From Tepidiforma bonchosmolovskayae (lineage in GTDB: Bacteria > Chloroflexota > Dehalococcoidia > Tepidiformales > Tepidiformaceae), in the NCBI RefSeq assembly GCF_008838325.1, contig NZ_CP042829.1, positions 2,046,001 to 2,110,000 on the forward strand: 64,000 nt of DNA, in the 5' to 3' direction. How positions within the stretch are numbered: the stretch's first letter is position 1; each line of letters begins with the position of its first letter. Made by a program: the position numbers and the translations under genes. Of the stretch, positions 46,003-57,734 are shown piece by piece. Below the pieces are notes generated by a model, which was not told where the DNA came from, did no database searches, and saw nothing but the letters and a program-made list of their open reading frames with translations.

Positions 46003-46788
46003 ATGCCTGACGATTCCCTGCCACTTCCTGCCCCGCCGGCGCGCGCCCCCGAGTGGGGCAAGGCCGTCAACGGCGCCGAAGAGCGCCAGTTCCTCGAAGG
46101 CCCGGCCGACCGCGGCTCCGAACTCATCCGCACCTTCCGCATCGCCGCCGAGTTCATCCGCGGCTTCCGCAAACTCCACTTCGTCGGCCCCTGCGTCACC
46201 ATCTTCGGCTCCGCCCGCTTCACCGAAGACCATCCCTACTACGACCTCACCCGCCGCGTCGGCCGGGCCATCGCCCGCGAAGGATTCACCGTCATGACCG
46301 GCGGTGGCCCCGGCCTCATGGAAGCCGCAAACCGGGGCGCCAAAGACGTCGGCGGCCACTCCGTCGGCTGCAACATCCAGCTCCCTCACGAACAGAAGCC
46401 CAACCCCTACCTCGATACCTTCGTCGAGTTCCGCTACTTCTTCGTCCGCAAGGTCATGCTGGCCAAGTACTCCTACGCCTTCATCGCAATGCCCGGCGGA
46501 TTCGGCACCCTCGACGAACTGTTCGAAATCGCCACCCTCATCCAAACCCGCAAAATCCGCGACTACCCCTGCATCCTCATGGGCGTTGATTACTACGAGC
46601 CGCTCATGGACTTCCTCCTCAACCGCCTCGTCGCCATGGGCACCATCGACCCCGAAGACCTCGACCGCCTCGTCCTCACCGACTCCCCCGAAGAAGCCGC
46701 CGCCATCGTCCGTGAAGTCGGCATCCGCAAGTTCGGCCTGCGCTACCGCAGCGTTGCACCGAAGCGCCGGCGCATCCTCTTCGAATAA
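46003..46788 (+). CDS. LOG-family (TIGR00730-like) Rossmann-fold protein
   Basis: Belongs to the lysine-decarboxylase-like LOG family, whose studied members hydrolyse nucleoside monophosphates such as cytokinin ribotides. The 261-residue protein has TIFGSARF (about 66-73), TGGGPGLMEAANRGA (about 100-114), NIQLPHEQ and PGGFGTLDELFE (about 165-176), which carry the catalytic Arg/Glu-type PGGxGTxxE motif. The first 50 residues before the fold are an extension. It is convergent with the MaoC-like gene, with a shared terminator between. Confidence 0.88.
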   Translation: MPDDSLPLPAPPARAPEWGKAVNGAEERQFLEGPADRGSELIRTFRIAAEFIRGFRKLHFVGPCVTIFGSARFTEDHPYYDLTRRVGRAIAREGFTVMTGGGPGLMEAANRGAKDVGGHSVGCNIQLPHEQKPNPYLDTFVEFRYFFVRKVMLAKYSYAFIAMPGGFGTLDELFEIATLIQTRKIRDYPCILMGVDYYEPLMDFLLNRLVAMGTIDPEDLDRLVLTDSPEEAAAIVREVGIRKFGLRYRSVAPKRRRILFE

Positions 46789-46813
46789 CCCGCCCCATTG
46801 CCCTGCAAACAAC

Positions 46814-46841
46814 GGGAGCCCGGCCGCCTGGCCGGGCTCCC
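46814..46841. terminator. Bidirectional hairpin terminator
   Basis: A perfect 12-bp inverted repeat GGGAGCCCGGCC / GGCCGGGCTCCC with a 4-nt loop, 25 bp after the LOG-family stop and 22 bp before the end of the convergent hydratase gene. It lacks a clear T-run. Confidence 0.7.
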
Positions 46842-46863
46842 GCCCGGGAAACTCCCCGGTCCT

Positions 46864-47721
46864 TTAGTCCCGGATGGTAATCGCCGCGTTCGTGATGACC
46901 GGCGTCCCGCGCTCCTTCGTCTGGGCTGCCACGAGAATCGTGTTCCCCTCCCGCCAGAACGACGTCACAATCGTCTCGCCCGGGAACACCACGCCCGCGA
47001 ACCGCGCCTGGTAGCGCGCTACCTTCCCCGTGTCGCCGCCGAGTGCATGGTCCACCACCGCCTTGCACACCACCCCGAACGAGCACAGCCCGTGCAGGAT
47101 CGGCCGGTCGAACCCGCCCATCTTCGCGAAGTCAGGGTCCGCGTGCAGCGGGTTCTTGTCGCCCGAAAGCCGGTAGAGCAGCGCCTGCTGCGGCAGCGTC
47201 TTCGATTCCACCGTGCCGTCCGGCGCCCGGTTCGGGGCCTCGTTCCCTGCCGGCGGGCCGCTCTCGCCGCCGAAGCCGCCTTCCCCGCGCAGGAAGAGCG
47301 AGAACCGGTTCACAAACAGCGGCTCCGCCTCGCCTTTCAGCTTCGTCTCCGTCTCCAGCACGACGAGCGCAGCTTTCCCTTTGTCATAAATCCCGGCGAC
47401 CTTCCCGTTCGTCTCTACCTCGCCCTCGACCGGGATCGGCTTCCGAATCTCCAGGTCCTGCTCCCCGTGCAGCAGCAGCGCCGGGTTGAACTGCAGGCCC
47501 GGCACCTGGCCCACGCCGCCCAGCGACCCAAACGCCGGGATCACCCCGAAGCTCGGCAGCACCTTCAGGTTCCGCTCGTACGTATAGGCCAGCTCGTTCG
47601 GGTCCGTCGGCGGGTCACCAGCCCCAATCCCGAGGTGGTAAAGAATCACCCGGTCCCGGTCCCACCGGAACGAACCGCCCTGGATCGGCGCTCCAAGCGC
47701 CTTCGAAGGATCGATTGGCAC
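46864..47721 (-). CDS. MaoC-like (R)-enoyl-CoA hydratase
   Basis: Double-hot-dog enzyme that hydrates trans-2-enoyl-CoA to (R)-3-hydroxyacyl-CoA, like the hydratase-2 part of eukaryotic MFE-2. The 285-residue protein starts at GTG 47721 (GAGGT 8 nt upstream). The N-terminal half is the degenerate hot-dog (ELAYTYERNLKVLPSFGVI). The C-terminal half has the active-site motif YRLSGDKNPLHADPDFA (about 183-199) with catalytic Asp and His, followed by GFDRPILHGLCSFG. A Gly-rich linker joins them. It fits with the acyl-CoA dehydrogenase and CoA-transferase elsewhere in the window. Confidence 0.87.
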   Translation of the reverse strand: MPIDPSKALGAPIQGGSFRWDRDRVILYHLGIGAGDPPTDPNELAYTYERNLKVLPSFGVIPAFGSLGGVGQVPGLQFNPALLLHGEQDLEIRKPIPVEGEVETNGKVAGIYDKGKAALVVLETETKLKGEAEPLFVNRFSLFLRGEGGFGGESGPPAGNEAPNRAPDGTVESKTLPQQALLYRLSGDKNPLHADPDFAKMGGFDRPILHGLCSFGVVCKAVVDHALGGDTGKVARYQARFAGVVFPGETIVTSFWREGNTILVAAQTKERGTPVITNAAITIRD

Positions 47722-47829
47722 GTCAACGACCTCGCTGTCTCAGGTGTTGCGGCCGAACCCGGTTCGGCCAACCGGCAGCGTACACCGAACCCGCCGCTCC
47801 TGTCCCGCCTCGCGCCGTACACTGGCCCC

Positions 47830-48648
47830 ATGCCCATCCCCCTTCGCCCCTTCGGCGCCGCCGGCTTCGAACTCCCGGTGCTCGGCCTCGGCGCTATGGA
47901 CACGCCCCACTCCCCCGAGGCCGAGGCAACCGTCCGCGCTGCCCTCGATGCCGGCATCCGCTTCATCGATACCGCCCGTGACTACGAAGGCTCCGAATAC
48001 CTCCTCGGCAGCGTCCTCCGAGAGCGGCCCGCCGCCGAAGTCTTCCTTGCCAGCAAGACCTTCCGCCGGACCGCCGCAAGCGCCCAGTACGAAATCGACC
48101 GCTCCCGGCAGGTGCTCGGCCGCGAGACGATCGACCTCTACCAGCTCCACGATGTCTCGACCCCGGAGGCGTGGGCGCAGGTGATGGCCCCCGGCGGCGC
48201 GCTCGAAGGCCTCCGCGACGCCGTCGACCGCGGAGCCATCCGTTTCATCGGCATCTCAACGCACAGCCTCGAAGTCGCCCGCCTTGCAATTGCATCCGGC
48301 GCCTTCGCCGCCATCATGCTCGAATACTCGGCCTTCTACCCGGAGTCGCTTCCCGTGCTCGAACTCGCCGCGGACCGCGGCGTCGCGGTCATCGTCATGC
48401 GGCCCCTCGGCGGCTCGGGGCGGACCAGCGCCATCCGCGGCCGGATGGCGCGCGGCGAAGCCGGGCCCCTCACCCCCGCCAACCTCCTCCGCTACGTGCT
48501 CACCTGCCCGGCGGTCTCGGTCGTCATCCCCGGCGCCCGGTACCCCGACCGCATCCGCGCCAATGTCGCCGCCGTCGAAGCCTTCGTCCCGATGAGCCCC
48601 GCCGAGATGCGGGAGCTGGAGCGGGCCGCGGCAGCGCTCTACGACTGA
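47830..48648 (+). CDS. Aldo/keto reductase family protein
   Basis: NAD(P)H-dependent oxidoreductase of the TIM-barrel AKR superfamily. The ATG at 47830 gives 272 residues. The catalytic tetrad can be read: Asp in RFIDTARDY, Tyr in the same segment (DYEGSEYLLG), Lys in FLASKTF, and His in LYQLHDVSTP. The later barrel strands FIGISTHS and VVIPGARYPDRI (cofactor region) are present. An open frame continues upstream without AKR similarity, so the internal ATG was chosen. The substrate is unknown. Its end overlaps the CDGSH gene by 10 bp. Confidence 0.88.
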   Translation: MPIPLRPFGAAGFELPVLGLGAMDTPHSPEAEATVRAALDAGIRFIDTARDYEGSEYLLGSVLRERPAAEVFLASKTFRRTAASAQYEIDRSRQVLGRETIDLYQLHDVSTPEAWAQVMAPGGALEGLRDAVDRGAIRFIGISTHSLEVARLAIASGAFAAIMLEYSAFYPESLPVLELAADRGVAVIVMRPLGGSGRTSAIRGRMARGEAGPLTPANLLRYVLTCPAVSVVIPGARYPDRIRANVAAVEAFVPMSPAEMRELERAAAALYD

Positions 48649-48845
48649 CCGGCCCGCGGCGCGGAGCTGAACCCCTCCCGCTGGTGCGCCCCGTCGCAGA
48701 ACGGCTTCGTCGCCGAGTGCCCGCACCGGCAAAGCGCCACCACGTCCTTCTTCTCGAAGGCCTTTCCCTCCGCGTCAACCACCGTAAACTCGCCGCGGAC
48801 AATATACGGGCCGTTATCCCGGACAGTGATCGTCGTCTCTGCCAT
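48639..48845 (-). CDS. CDGSH iron-sulfur domain protein
   Basis: A 68-residue [2Fe-2S] protein of the mitoNEET/CISD type, likely in redox or Fe-S handling. The ligand motif is CRCGHSATKPFCDGAH (about residues 38-53), i.e. C-x-C-x8-10-C-x3-H. The N-terminus ETTITVRDNGPYIVRGEF is the usual beta-cap. ATG 48845 is chosen because GGAG is 8 nt upstream; the frame continues upstream without similarity. It overlaps the aldo/keto reductase 3' end by 10 bp on the opposite strand. Confidence 0.85.
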   Translation of the reverse strand: MAETTITVRDNGPYIVRGEFTVVDAEGKAFEKKDVVALCRCGHSATKPFCDGAHQREGFSSAPRAGQS

Positions 48846-48936
48846 CCTGTCGACTCCTTTTCGATGCTGCGTTCTGCGAAAATTTTCCCCGCCTGCCCGC
48901 CGCCGGCGCAAACCACGCCGCCGTACAATGCCCGGC

Positions 48937-49656
48937 ATGGCTGCCGTCGCGCTGTTCGACCCCTGCTACCTGCAGGCCCTCCGCCCCGGCGACGCCGCCA
49001 GTGCCCGCCGCGTCCTCGAAGCCCTCGGCGATGTGGTCACCCTCATCGACGGCCGCTGCTGCGGCCAGCCGGCCTTCAACAGCGGCTTTCGGAGCGAAGC
49101 CCGGGCCGTCGGCCGCCAGCTGCTCCGCGCCGCCCGCGCGCACGCCGCCATCGTCACAGCGTCCGGCTCCTGCACCGCGATGGTGCGCCACTACCTCCCC
49201 GCGCTCTGGGAGCCCCCGCGCTCCGCTGCCGCTGCCGCCATCGCCAGCCGGTTCGTCGACTTCCCGACCTACGTCGCCCGCCACCCGGGTTTCGAACGGC
49301 TTGGCCTCCGCCTTCCCGGCGTCGTTGCACTCCATGAATCCTGCCACTCCCGCCGCGAGCTCGGGGCATCCGCCGCCGTCGCCGCCGTGCTGGCCCGCAT
49401 CGAAGGCCTCGAAGTCCGCGAACCCGCCTTCCCAGAGGAGTGCTGCGGCTTCGGCGGAACCTTCGCCGTCAAAGAGCCCGAAGTCTCCGTCGAAATGATG
49501 CGGGCGAAGCTCGAGGCGCTCGCCGCGACCGGCGCCCGGGTCGTGGTCTCCCCCGATTACTCCTGTCTCGCCCACCTGCAGGCCGGCGCCGCCGGGCTCG
49601 GCATCCAGCTCGAAGGCTGGACCCTCCCCGAACTCCTCGCGAGGGCGCTCGAATGA
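48937..49656 (+). CDS. lutA: LutA/YkgE-type (Fe-S)-binding protein
   Basis: Part of the lactate-utilisation LutABC complex, an iron-sulfur lactate dehydrogenase. The 239-residue protein has two CCG-domain halves: DPCYLQALRPG with GRCCGQPAFN (about residues 33-42), and LHESCHSRRELG with EECCGFGGTFAVK (about 165-180). ATG 48937 is used; an in-frame ATG at 48928 is also possible. It overlaps lutB by ATGA, so the pair is co-translated. The cofactor-binding cysteine pairs are complete. Confidence 0.88.
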   Translation: MAAVALFDPCYLQALRPGDAASARRVLEALGDVVTLIDGRCCGQPAFNSGFRSEARAVGRQLLRAARAHAAIVTASGSCTAMVRHYLPALWEPPRSAAAAAIASRFVDFPTYVARHPGFERLGLRLPGVVALHESCHSRRELGASAAVAAVLARIEGLEVREPAFPEECCGFGGTFAVKEPEVSVEMMRAKLEALAATGARVVVSPDYSCLAHLQAGAAGLGIQLEGWTLPELLARALE

Positions 49657-51407
49657 CCGCCTTCCGCGACCGCGCCCGCCGCGAAATCGCCGCTGAGCAC
49701 CCCTCCGCTACCCTCCAGCCCATCATGCGCAAGCTCGTCGAGGACTCCCGCGCCATGCTTGCCCGCGGCCCCGGCGATGCGCGCGCCCGCGCGACCGCCG
49801 CCCGCGCCGCCGCCGTCGAGAACCTCGAAGCGCTCCACCGCCAGCACCGCGAGCAGCTCGCGCTCCGCGGCGTCGGCTACCACCGCGCGGCCACCGCCGC
49901 CGAAGCCGTCGAAATCGTCCGGCGGCTGCTCGCCGGCGCCCGCCGCGTGGCCAAGTCGAAATCGATGGTCGCCGAGGAGATCGGTCTCACCCACGCCCTC
50001 CGCGCCGACGGCATCGACGTCCTCGAAACCGACATCGGCGAGTACATCGTCGACCTCGAAGGCCGCGGCCCCAGCCACATCACCGCCCCTGCCATCCACC
50101 TCAATCGCAGCCGCATTCGCGACATCCTCCGCCGCGCCGGCGCCAGCCTCGATACCGACGACCCCGTCGTCCTTTCGCAGCACATCCGCGATGTTGTGGG
50201 GCGTTTCTTCGAAGACTGCGATGCCGCCATCACCGGCGCCAACATGCTCATTGCCGGCTCCGGCCGCATCGCGATCGTCGAAAACGAAGGCAACGTCGCC
50301 CTCGGCGTCTCCCACCCGCGCCGTCACATCGTCGTCACCGGCCTCGAAAAGATCGTCGCCGACGAGGCCGCTGCCCTCGCCGTCCTGCAGGTCCTCGCCC
50401 CGAGCGCCACGGCCCAGCCGCTCACCGCCTTCACCCATATCCTCGGCTCGCCGCCGCCGGGGCAGGAGCGGCACGTCGTCGTCGTCGACAACGGCCGCTC
50501 CCGCATCCTCGCCGACCCCCGCTACCGCGACGTCCTCCGCTGCATCCGCTGCGGCGCCTGCATGAACGCCTGCCCCGTCTACCGGAGCGTCAGCGGCATC
50601 GCCTACGGCTCGCGCTACATGGGGCCGATTGGCGCCGTCCTCTCCCCGCTTCTCTGGCCCGGCCGCGAGTACGCCGACCTCCCCTTCGCCAGCTCCCTCT
50701 GCGGAGCCTGCACCGAAGCCTGCCCGGTCGGCATCCCGCTCCACCGCATGCTTCTCGACCTCCGCGCCGATGCCGTGCGCCGCGGGCTCGGCGCCGGCCG
50801 CGCCGAACGCGTCGCCTGGCAGGCCTGGGCTGCCGCCTTCTCCCTCCCCGTCGGCGCCCGCGCGGCCTCGGCCTTCGCCCGCATCGCCCTGCGCGGCGCC
50901 GGTCGTCTCCTCCGCCCGCCGGCGCCGAACCGCGCCGACCCCCGCGTCCTCCCGGAACCCGCCGAACCGCACGACCCGGCGCTCCTCCAGGCGGCCGGTC
51001 CCGATCGCACCGAACGCACGGTCATCGCCCCCGGGGAGGTCCTCCCCCCCACGCCCGCGGAGCGCTTCCGCCTCCGCGCCGGGGCGCTGGGCGTGGCCTT
51101 CGCCGAAGCGCCCGCCCCCGGGTCGCTCGTCCTCCAGGCCGCTGCCGCCGTGGCCGGCACCGGGTCCGTCCTGCTCGCCGGCAGCCCGGTCGACCGCCGG
51201 GCGCTCCTCGCCGCCCAGGCCGTTACGCTCCTGGTCGACCCCGCTGCCGTCGTCGAACACCCCGCCGGCCTCGAGCCGTTCCTCGGCGGCGACGACGCCC
51301 TGGTCCTCACCGGCCCGAGCCGAACCGCGGACATCGAGAAGGTGATCGTCCGCGGCATCCACGGCTCCCAGGACTACGCGGTCGTGCTCCGGCCGCCGCT
51401 GGCGTAA
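49653..51407 (+). CDS. lutB: LutB-LutC fusion: Fe-S lactate-utilisation protein
   Basis: The LutB part (residues 1 to about 470) has GVGYHRAATAAEAVEI, KSMVAEEIGLTHAL, ETDIGEYIVDLEGRGPSH, and two [4Fe-4S] clusters, CIRCGACMNACPVYRS (about 296-311) and CGACTEACPVGIPL (about 349-362). After a Pro-rich linker, the C-terminal 110 residues (about 470-584) match the end of LutC/YkgG: LTGPSRTADIEKVIVRGIHG. LutC is normally a separate gene, and none is found nearby, so this 584-residue protein is probably a fusion in which the LutC part is shortened. The start overlaps lutA by 4 nt. Confidence 0.86.
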   Translation: MTAFRDRARREIAAEHPSATLQPIMRKLVEDSRAMLARGPGDARARATAARAAAVENLEALHRQHREQLALRGVGYHRAATAAEAVEIVRRLLAGARRVAKSKSMVAEEIGLTHALRADGIDVLETDIGEYIVDLEGRGPSHITAPAIHLNRSRIRDILRRAGASLDTDDPVVLSQHIRDVVGRFFEDCDAAITGANMLIAGSGRIAIVENEGNVALGVSHPRRHIVVTGLEKIVADEAAALAVLQVLAPSATAQPLTAFTHILGSPPPGQERHVVVVDNGRSRILADPRYRDVLRCIRCGACMNACPVYRSVSGIAYGSRYMGPIGAVLSPLLWPGREYADLPFASSLCGACTEACPVGIPLHRMLLDLRADAVRRGLGAGRAERVAWQAWAAAFSLPVGARAASAFARIALRGAGRLLRPPAPNRADPRVLPEPAEPHDPALLQAAGPDRTERTVIAPGEVLPPTPAERFRLRAGALGVAFAEAPAPGSLVLQAAAAVAGTGSVLLAGSPVDRRALLAAQAVTLLVDPAAVVEHPAGLEPFLGGDDALVLTGPSRTADIEKVIVRGIHGSQDYAVVLRPPLA

Positions 51408-51443
51408 GTCGCACTGCCGTAATCAAAACCGCGGTTAGCTCTG

Positions 51444-51469
51444 GCAAAATCCAGCAAAATAGGGAAAAT
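51444..51469. repeat. Three phased A-tract repeats before the hybrid kinase gene
   Basis: GCAAAAT at 51444-51450, GCAAAAT at 51454-51460 and GGAAAAT at 51463-51469 recur with 10- and 9-bp spacing, 58 bp upstream of the GTG start. Helically phased A-tracts can bend DNA or serve as a repeated binding site. Confidence 0.55.
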
Positions 51470-51526
51470 CCCGACGTCCTGCCGCACCATTCCCCGTACG
51501 ATGCCGGCGACGAAAAGGACGCGCAC

Positions 51527-54630
<3,104 letters not shown>

Positions 54631-54634
<4 letters not shown>

Positions 54635-55569
54635 GCCAGGCAGCGGAGCGGCCTGCCTCCGTTGAACGCCAGCATCTCCGCAAACATCTGCCGGTAGTCG
54701 AGCGGCGTGCCGCGCGGCTCACCCCGGAGCTCGCTGTACACCCGGTGCAGATTCGGCACAATCCGCTCCCGGTCGTGCCAGTCCGCGAACTCGCCGAAAT
54801 CCAGCCCCTGCGCCAGCTCCAGCGGCGGCACCCCTCGCTCGAAGCCCTCCCGGCCCACGGCCTGCAGCCATTCGAGGTACCGCCGCACCTGGCCGAGCAC
54901 CTCCGGACCCGCCACCGGGCCGTGCCCCGGGACAATCGTCTCTGCCCCCAGCGCCTCGAGCCGGTCCATCGCATCGAGCCAGCCCCCGACCGACCCGCCG
55001 AGCGCGAACGGCGTCCCTCCGTTGAACACCAGGTCGCCGCTGAACAGCAGCTTCCGCTCCGGGATCCACGCCACGATGTCGCTCGTCGTGTGCGCCGGCC
55101 CAAGGTACAGCAGCTCCACGCGCAGGTCGTCGACGTACACCGTCAGCCGGTCGTCGAAGGTCACCGTCGGCGGCGTCAGCGGGCACTCCCCGAAGTCCAC
55201 CATCGGGAACAGGGCGTAGGCCGCATGTCCGGCTGCGAGAATCTCCTGCCTGCACCGTTCGCTCGCGATGATGGCGCTCGCCGGCGCAAACATGAAGTTC
55301 CCGTGCGTGTGGTCGCCGTGGCTGTGGGTATTGATCAGCGCGCTGACCGGGAGCTGCGTCACCTCCCGCACCGCAGCATGGAACGCCCGCGCCCGGCGCT
55401 CCGTCCCGGTCGTGTCGATGACCGTCGCCGACCGGCTCCCCACAATGCAGCCGGCATTGTTCAGGAACCAGCTCCCATCGAGCTGGATGTAGGCGTAGAT
55501 CCCCGGGCTGACCTCTTCGATGGTCGGCGGCGGCACCTCGTCGTGCGGACCCGGCAGCTGCGTCGACAC
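54631..55569 (-). CDS. Metallo-beta-lactamase-fold hydrolase
   Basis: A 312-residue MBL-fold protein starting at GTG 55569 (GGAGGGGAG 6 nt upstream). The metal-binding signature H-x-H-x-D-H is in LINTHSHGDHTHGN (about 79-92); further ligands appear in LLYLGPAHTTSDIV and IVPGHGPVAG. The C-terminal 90 residues form helices (QVRRYLEWLQAVG). The order of ligands suggests glyoxalase-II-like or quinoprotein-relay-like enzymes rather than a true beta-lactamase. The 3' end overlaps the hybrid kinase by 4 nt, convergent. Confidence 0.87.
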
Positions 55570-55655
55570 CGTGTACTCCCCTCCGGCGTGGTCCGCTGGA
55601 GTCTACCGCCGCCGGCGCCGCCGATCACCCCGCCGCCCTGGCGGCAGCCCTGCGC

Positions 55656-56555
55656 CTACTGGACCGGCTGGATGAACGGCTTGAACGTCGGCTCCATCCG
55701 CTCGAACAGCTCATCGACCGTCCACATCTTCGAGCCCTGCAGCACGACCTGCGGCGCGATGTTGCTGTACAGCGTGATCCGGTACCCCGCGATCCCGAAA
55801 CACCGGCCCGAAATCCAGCCGCCGGCGTCGCTTGCGAGGTAGACGAGCGGCGGCGCGATGTTCGCCGGGTCGCGCTCCGTCCCCTTAGCCGCGTCCGAAG
55901 TCACCCGGTTCGGCCCCTGCGCCGAACGCTCCGCCGGGACCGTGTCGGTCATCCGTGTCGCCGCGCCGGGAGCAATCGAGTTCGCCGTCACGCCGTACCG
56001 CCCCAGCGCCCGCGCGCAGCTGAGCGTGAAACCCCAGATGCCCATCTTCGCCGCCGCGTAATTCGGCTGGCCCGGCGCGCCGAACAGCCCCGACCCCGAG
56101 GTGAAGTTGATCAGCCGCCCGCCGTTCCGCGCCTGCCGCCAGTGCAGCGAGGCGAACTTCGTCGTTGCGAACGTGCCCTTCATATGCACCCGCACGACCG
56201 CGTCCCACTCCTCCTCCGTCATGTTGAACACCATCCGGTCGCGCAGGATGCCGGCAACGTTCACGAGGATGTCGAGCTGGCCCCACTCGTTCAGCACGGT
56301 CCGGACCATGTCCTCGGCGGCGTCGAGGTCCGCCACATCCCCGAAGTGCGCAATCGCCTCGCCCCCGGAGGCCCGGATTTCCGCCACGGTCTGCGCCGCC
56401 GGCGAAGCATCCGCGCCTTCGCCCGCGACCGACGTTCCAAGGTCGTTCACCAGCACCCTGCACCCCTCCTGCGCGAACAGCAGCGCCACCTCCCGCCCGA
56501 TGCCCCGCCCCGCGCCCGTGACAATCGCCGTCTTCCCGGCAAGCCTTCCAGCCAT
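55656..56555 (-). CDS. Short-chain dehydrogenase/reductase, FabG- or MFE-like
   Basis: NAD(P)-dependent SDR of 299 residues. The Rossmann motif is GKTAIVTGAGRGIGREVALL (residues 5-24), the NxAG equivalent NVAGILRDRM, and the active site FTSGSGLFGAPGQPNYAAAKMG (Ser ... Tyr-x3-Lys). The C-terminus is longer than FabG and includes NIAPPLVYLASDAGGWISG and about 35 extra residues, as in the dehydrogenase part of MFE-type proteins. It may act on 3-hydroxyacyl-CoA. It stands alone between the MBL and hemerythrin-like genes. Confidence 0.9.
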   Translation of the reverse strand: MAGRLAGKTAIVTGAGRGIGREVALLFAQEGCRVLVNDLGTSVAGEGADASPAAQTVAEIRASGGEAIAHFGDVADLDAAEDMVRTVLNEWGQLDILVNVAGILRDRMVFNMTEEEWDAVVRVHMKGTFATTKFASLHWRQARNGGRLINFTSGSGLFGAPGQPNYAAAKMGIWGFTLSCARALGRYGVTANSIAPGAATRMTDTVPAERSAQGPNRVTSDAAKGTERDPANIAPPLVYLASDAGGWISGRCFGIAGYRITLYSNIAPQVVLQGSKMWTVDELFERMEPTFKPFIQPVQ

Positions 56556-56626
56556 CGTGCCCTCCGAACAGCCGAATCGTGATGGCCCGAAAGCTTACCC
56601 TCACGTGAAGGTTGGCGAAAACCCCC

Positions 56627-57127
56627 TCAGCCGGCCGCCTTCGCCGAGGCGATCCGCTCGCTGTTCTCGACCAGGACATTCACCTGGCTCTCGCTCAGGT
56701 GCTCATCGAGGAGCGGCAGGAAGACCGCATCCTCGGCCTCGAGGTGCGCCCGCGCCAGCCCGTACAGGCCGAACAGGAGCGGCTGCAGGTATCGCCCATA
56801 TGCGAGCGTGTCGCCGTCCTTCTCCGCCGCCGCGGCCACCTGCCGGAGGTCCCCCGCCATCTGCCGCATCGCCTCGTGCTGCTGCTCCAGCACCCCGCAC
56901 GAGCCGGTCAGGCCGAGCACGCCGTCCACAGCCGGGAAGAGCGTGAACTCCTCCGCCAGCGAAGCCGGCAGCAGGGTCCCCTCGACGTAGCGCAGCGCCT
57001 CCGCCAGGGCAGCGCGCGCCGTGTCATCCGGGCCCTGCCCGGCCGCTGCGCCCGCCTTCGCCAGCGACTGCAAACCGGTGCGCAGCGAAGCCCGCCACTC
57101 CCGGTACGGCCCGATGACGCGGTCCAT
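56627..57127 (-). CDS. Hemerythrin-like HHE-domain protein
   Basis: A 166-residue four-helix protein with diiron-ligand patterns of HHE/hemerythrin-like domains: EEFTLFPAVDGV (about 63-74), LEQQHEAMRQMAGDL (about 84-98) and HLEAEDAVFLPLLDEHL (about 128-144). GGAGGT lies 6 nt before the ATG at 57127. Such proteins bind O2, NO or act in iron/redox sensing. The first predicted ligand histidine is less clear, so metal binding is probable but not certain. It diverges from the rhodanese gene. Confidence 0.75.
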   Translation of the reverse strand: MDRVIGPYREWRASLRTGLQSLAKAGAAAGQGPDDTARAALAEALRYVEGTLLPASLAEEFTLFPAVDGVLGLTGSCGVLEQQHEAMRQMAGDLRQVAAAAEKDGDTLAYGRYLQPLLFGLYGLARAHLEAEDAVFLPLLDEHLSESQVNVLVENSERIASAKAAG

Positions 57128-57242
57128 GCGAGCACCTCCCCTGTCGGTCCATGGAGTGTGCCCCCCTCCCGCTGCCCCGGCAACTTACTGGACCCCGTGC
57201 TACCCTTTTCCCATATCCCACCGCACGAAACCGGAGCAGTCT

Positions 57243-57593
57243 GTGGCCACCAGGGACCCCCGCGAGCCGTTTACCCGCATTACCGTCCACGAGGCAAAGG
57301 AAAAACTCGACCGCGGCGAAGCCGTCCTCATCGACGTCCGCGAGCCGCACGAGTACGTCGAAGTCCACGCCAAAGGTGCCCGGCTGATCCCCGTCAACAC
57401 CGTCCTCAACGAAGTCCGGCAGATCCGCGAGTTCGCCAACGGCAAGGAGGTGCTCTTCATCTGCCGCAGCGGGCAGCGCAGCGCACTCGCCGCCGAGTTC
57501 GCAACCGCCGCCGGCCTCGACGACCTGCCGCTCTACAACGTAGAGGGCGGCACCCTCGCCTGGGTCGAAGCCGGCTACCCCACGGGCGACTGA
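57243..57593 (+). CDS. Rhodanese-like single-domain sulfurtransferase
   Basis: A 116-residue cytoplasmic rhodanese domain. GTG 57243 starts the family-like part MATRDPREPFTRITVHEA; longer in-frame starts lie upstream but add unlike sequence. Visible motifs are VLIDVREPHEYVEVHAKGA (about 29-47), active-site loop FICRSGQRSA with catalytic Cys near residue 73, and the C-terminal NVEGGTLAWVEAGYP. Likely roles are sulfur transfer or persulfide handling. The partner is unknown. Confidence 0.88.
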   Translation: MATRDPREPFTRITVHEAKEKLDRGEAVLIDVREPHEYVEVHAKGARLIPVNTVLNEVRQIREFANGKEVLFICRSGQRSALAAEFATAAGLDDLPLYNVEGGTLAWVEAGYPTGD

Positions 57594-57629
57594 GCGCGCC
57601 CGGCCCCCGACTGCCGGTCAGCGCACGCC

Positions 57630-57659
57630 TTGACCATCAGCGCCGGGCATGGCTAGGAT
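57630..57659 (+). promoter_or_regulatory. Promoter of the liv operon
   Basis: TTGACC (57630-57635, 5 of 6 to consensus), 18 bp, TAGGAT (57654-57659), 75 bp before the livK ATG. Inverted repeats in the leader (CCGCGACTGCGG and a GGTTACC/GGTAAACC pair) could be regulatory. Confidence 0.6.
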
Positions 57660-57734
57660 TCCGCGACTGCGGAACTCGTATTCCGGGGTTACCACCCGGT
57701 AAACCGCAGCCGAAACAGAGGAGGGATACGCAAC

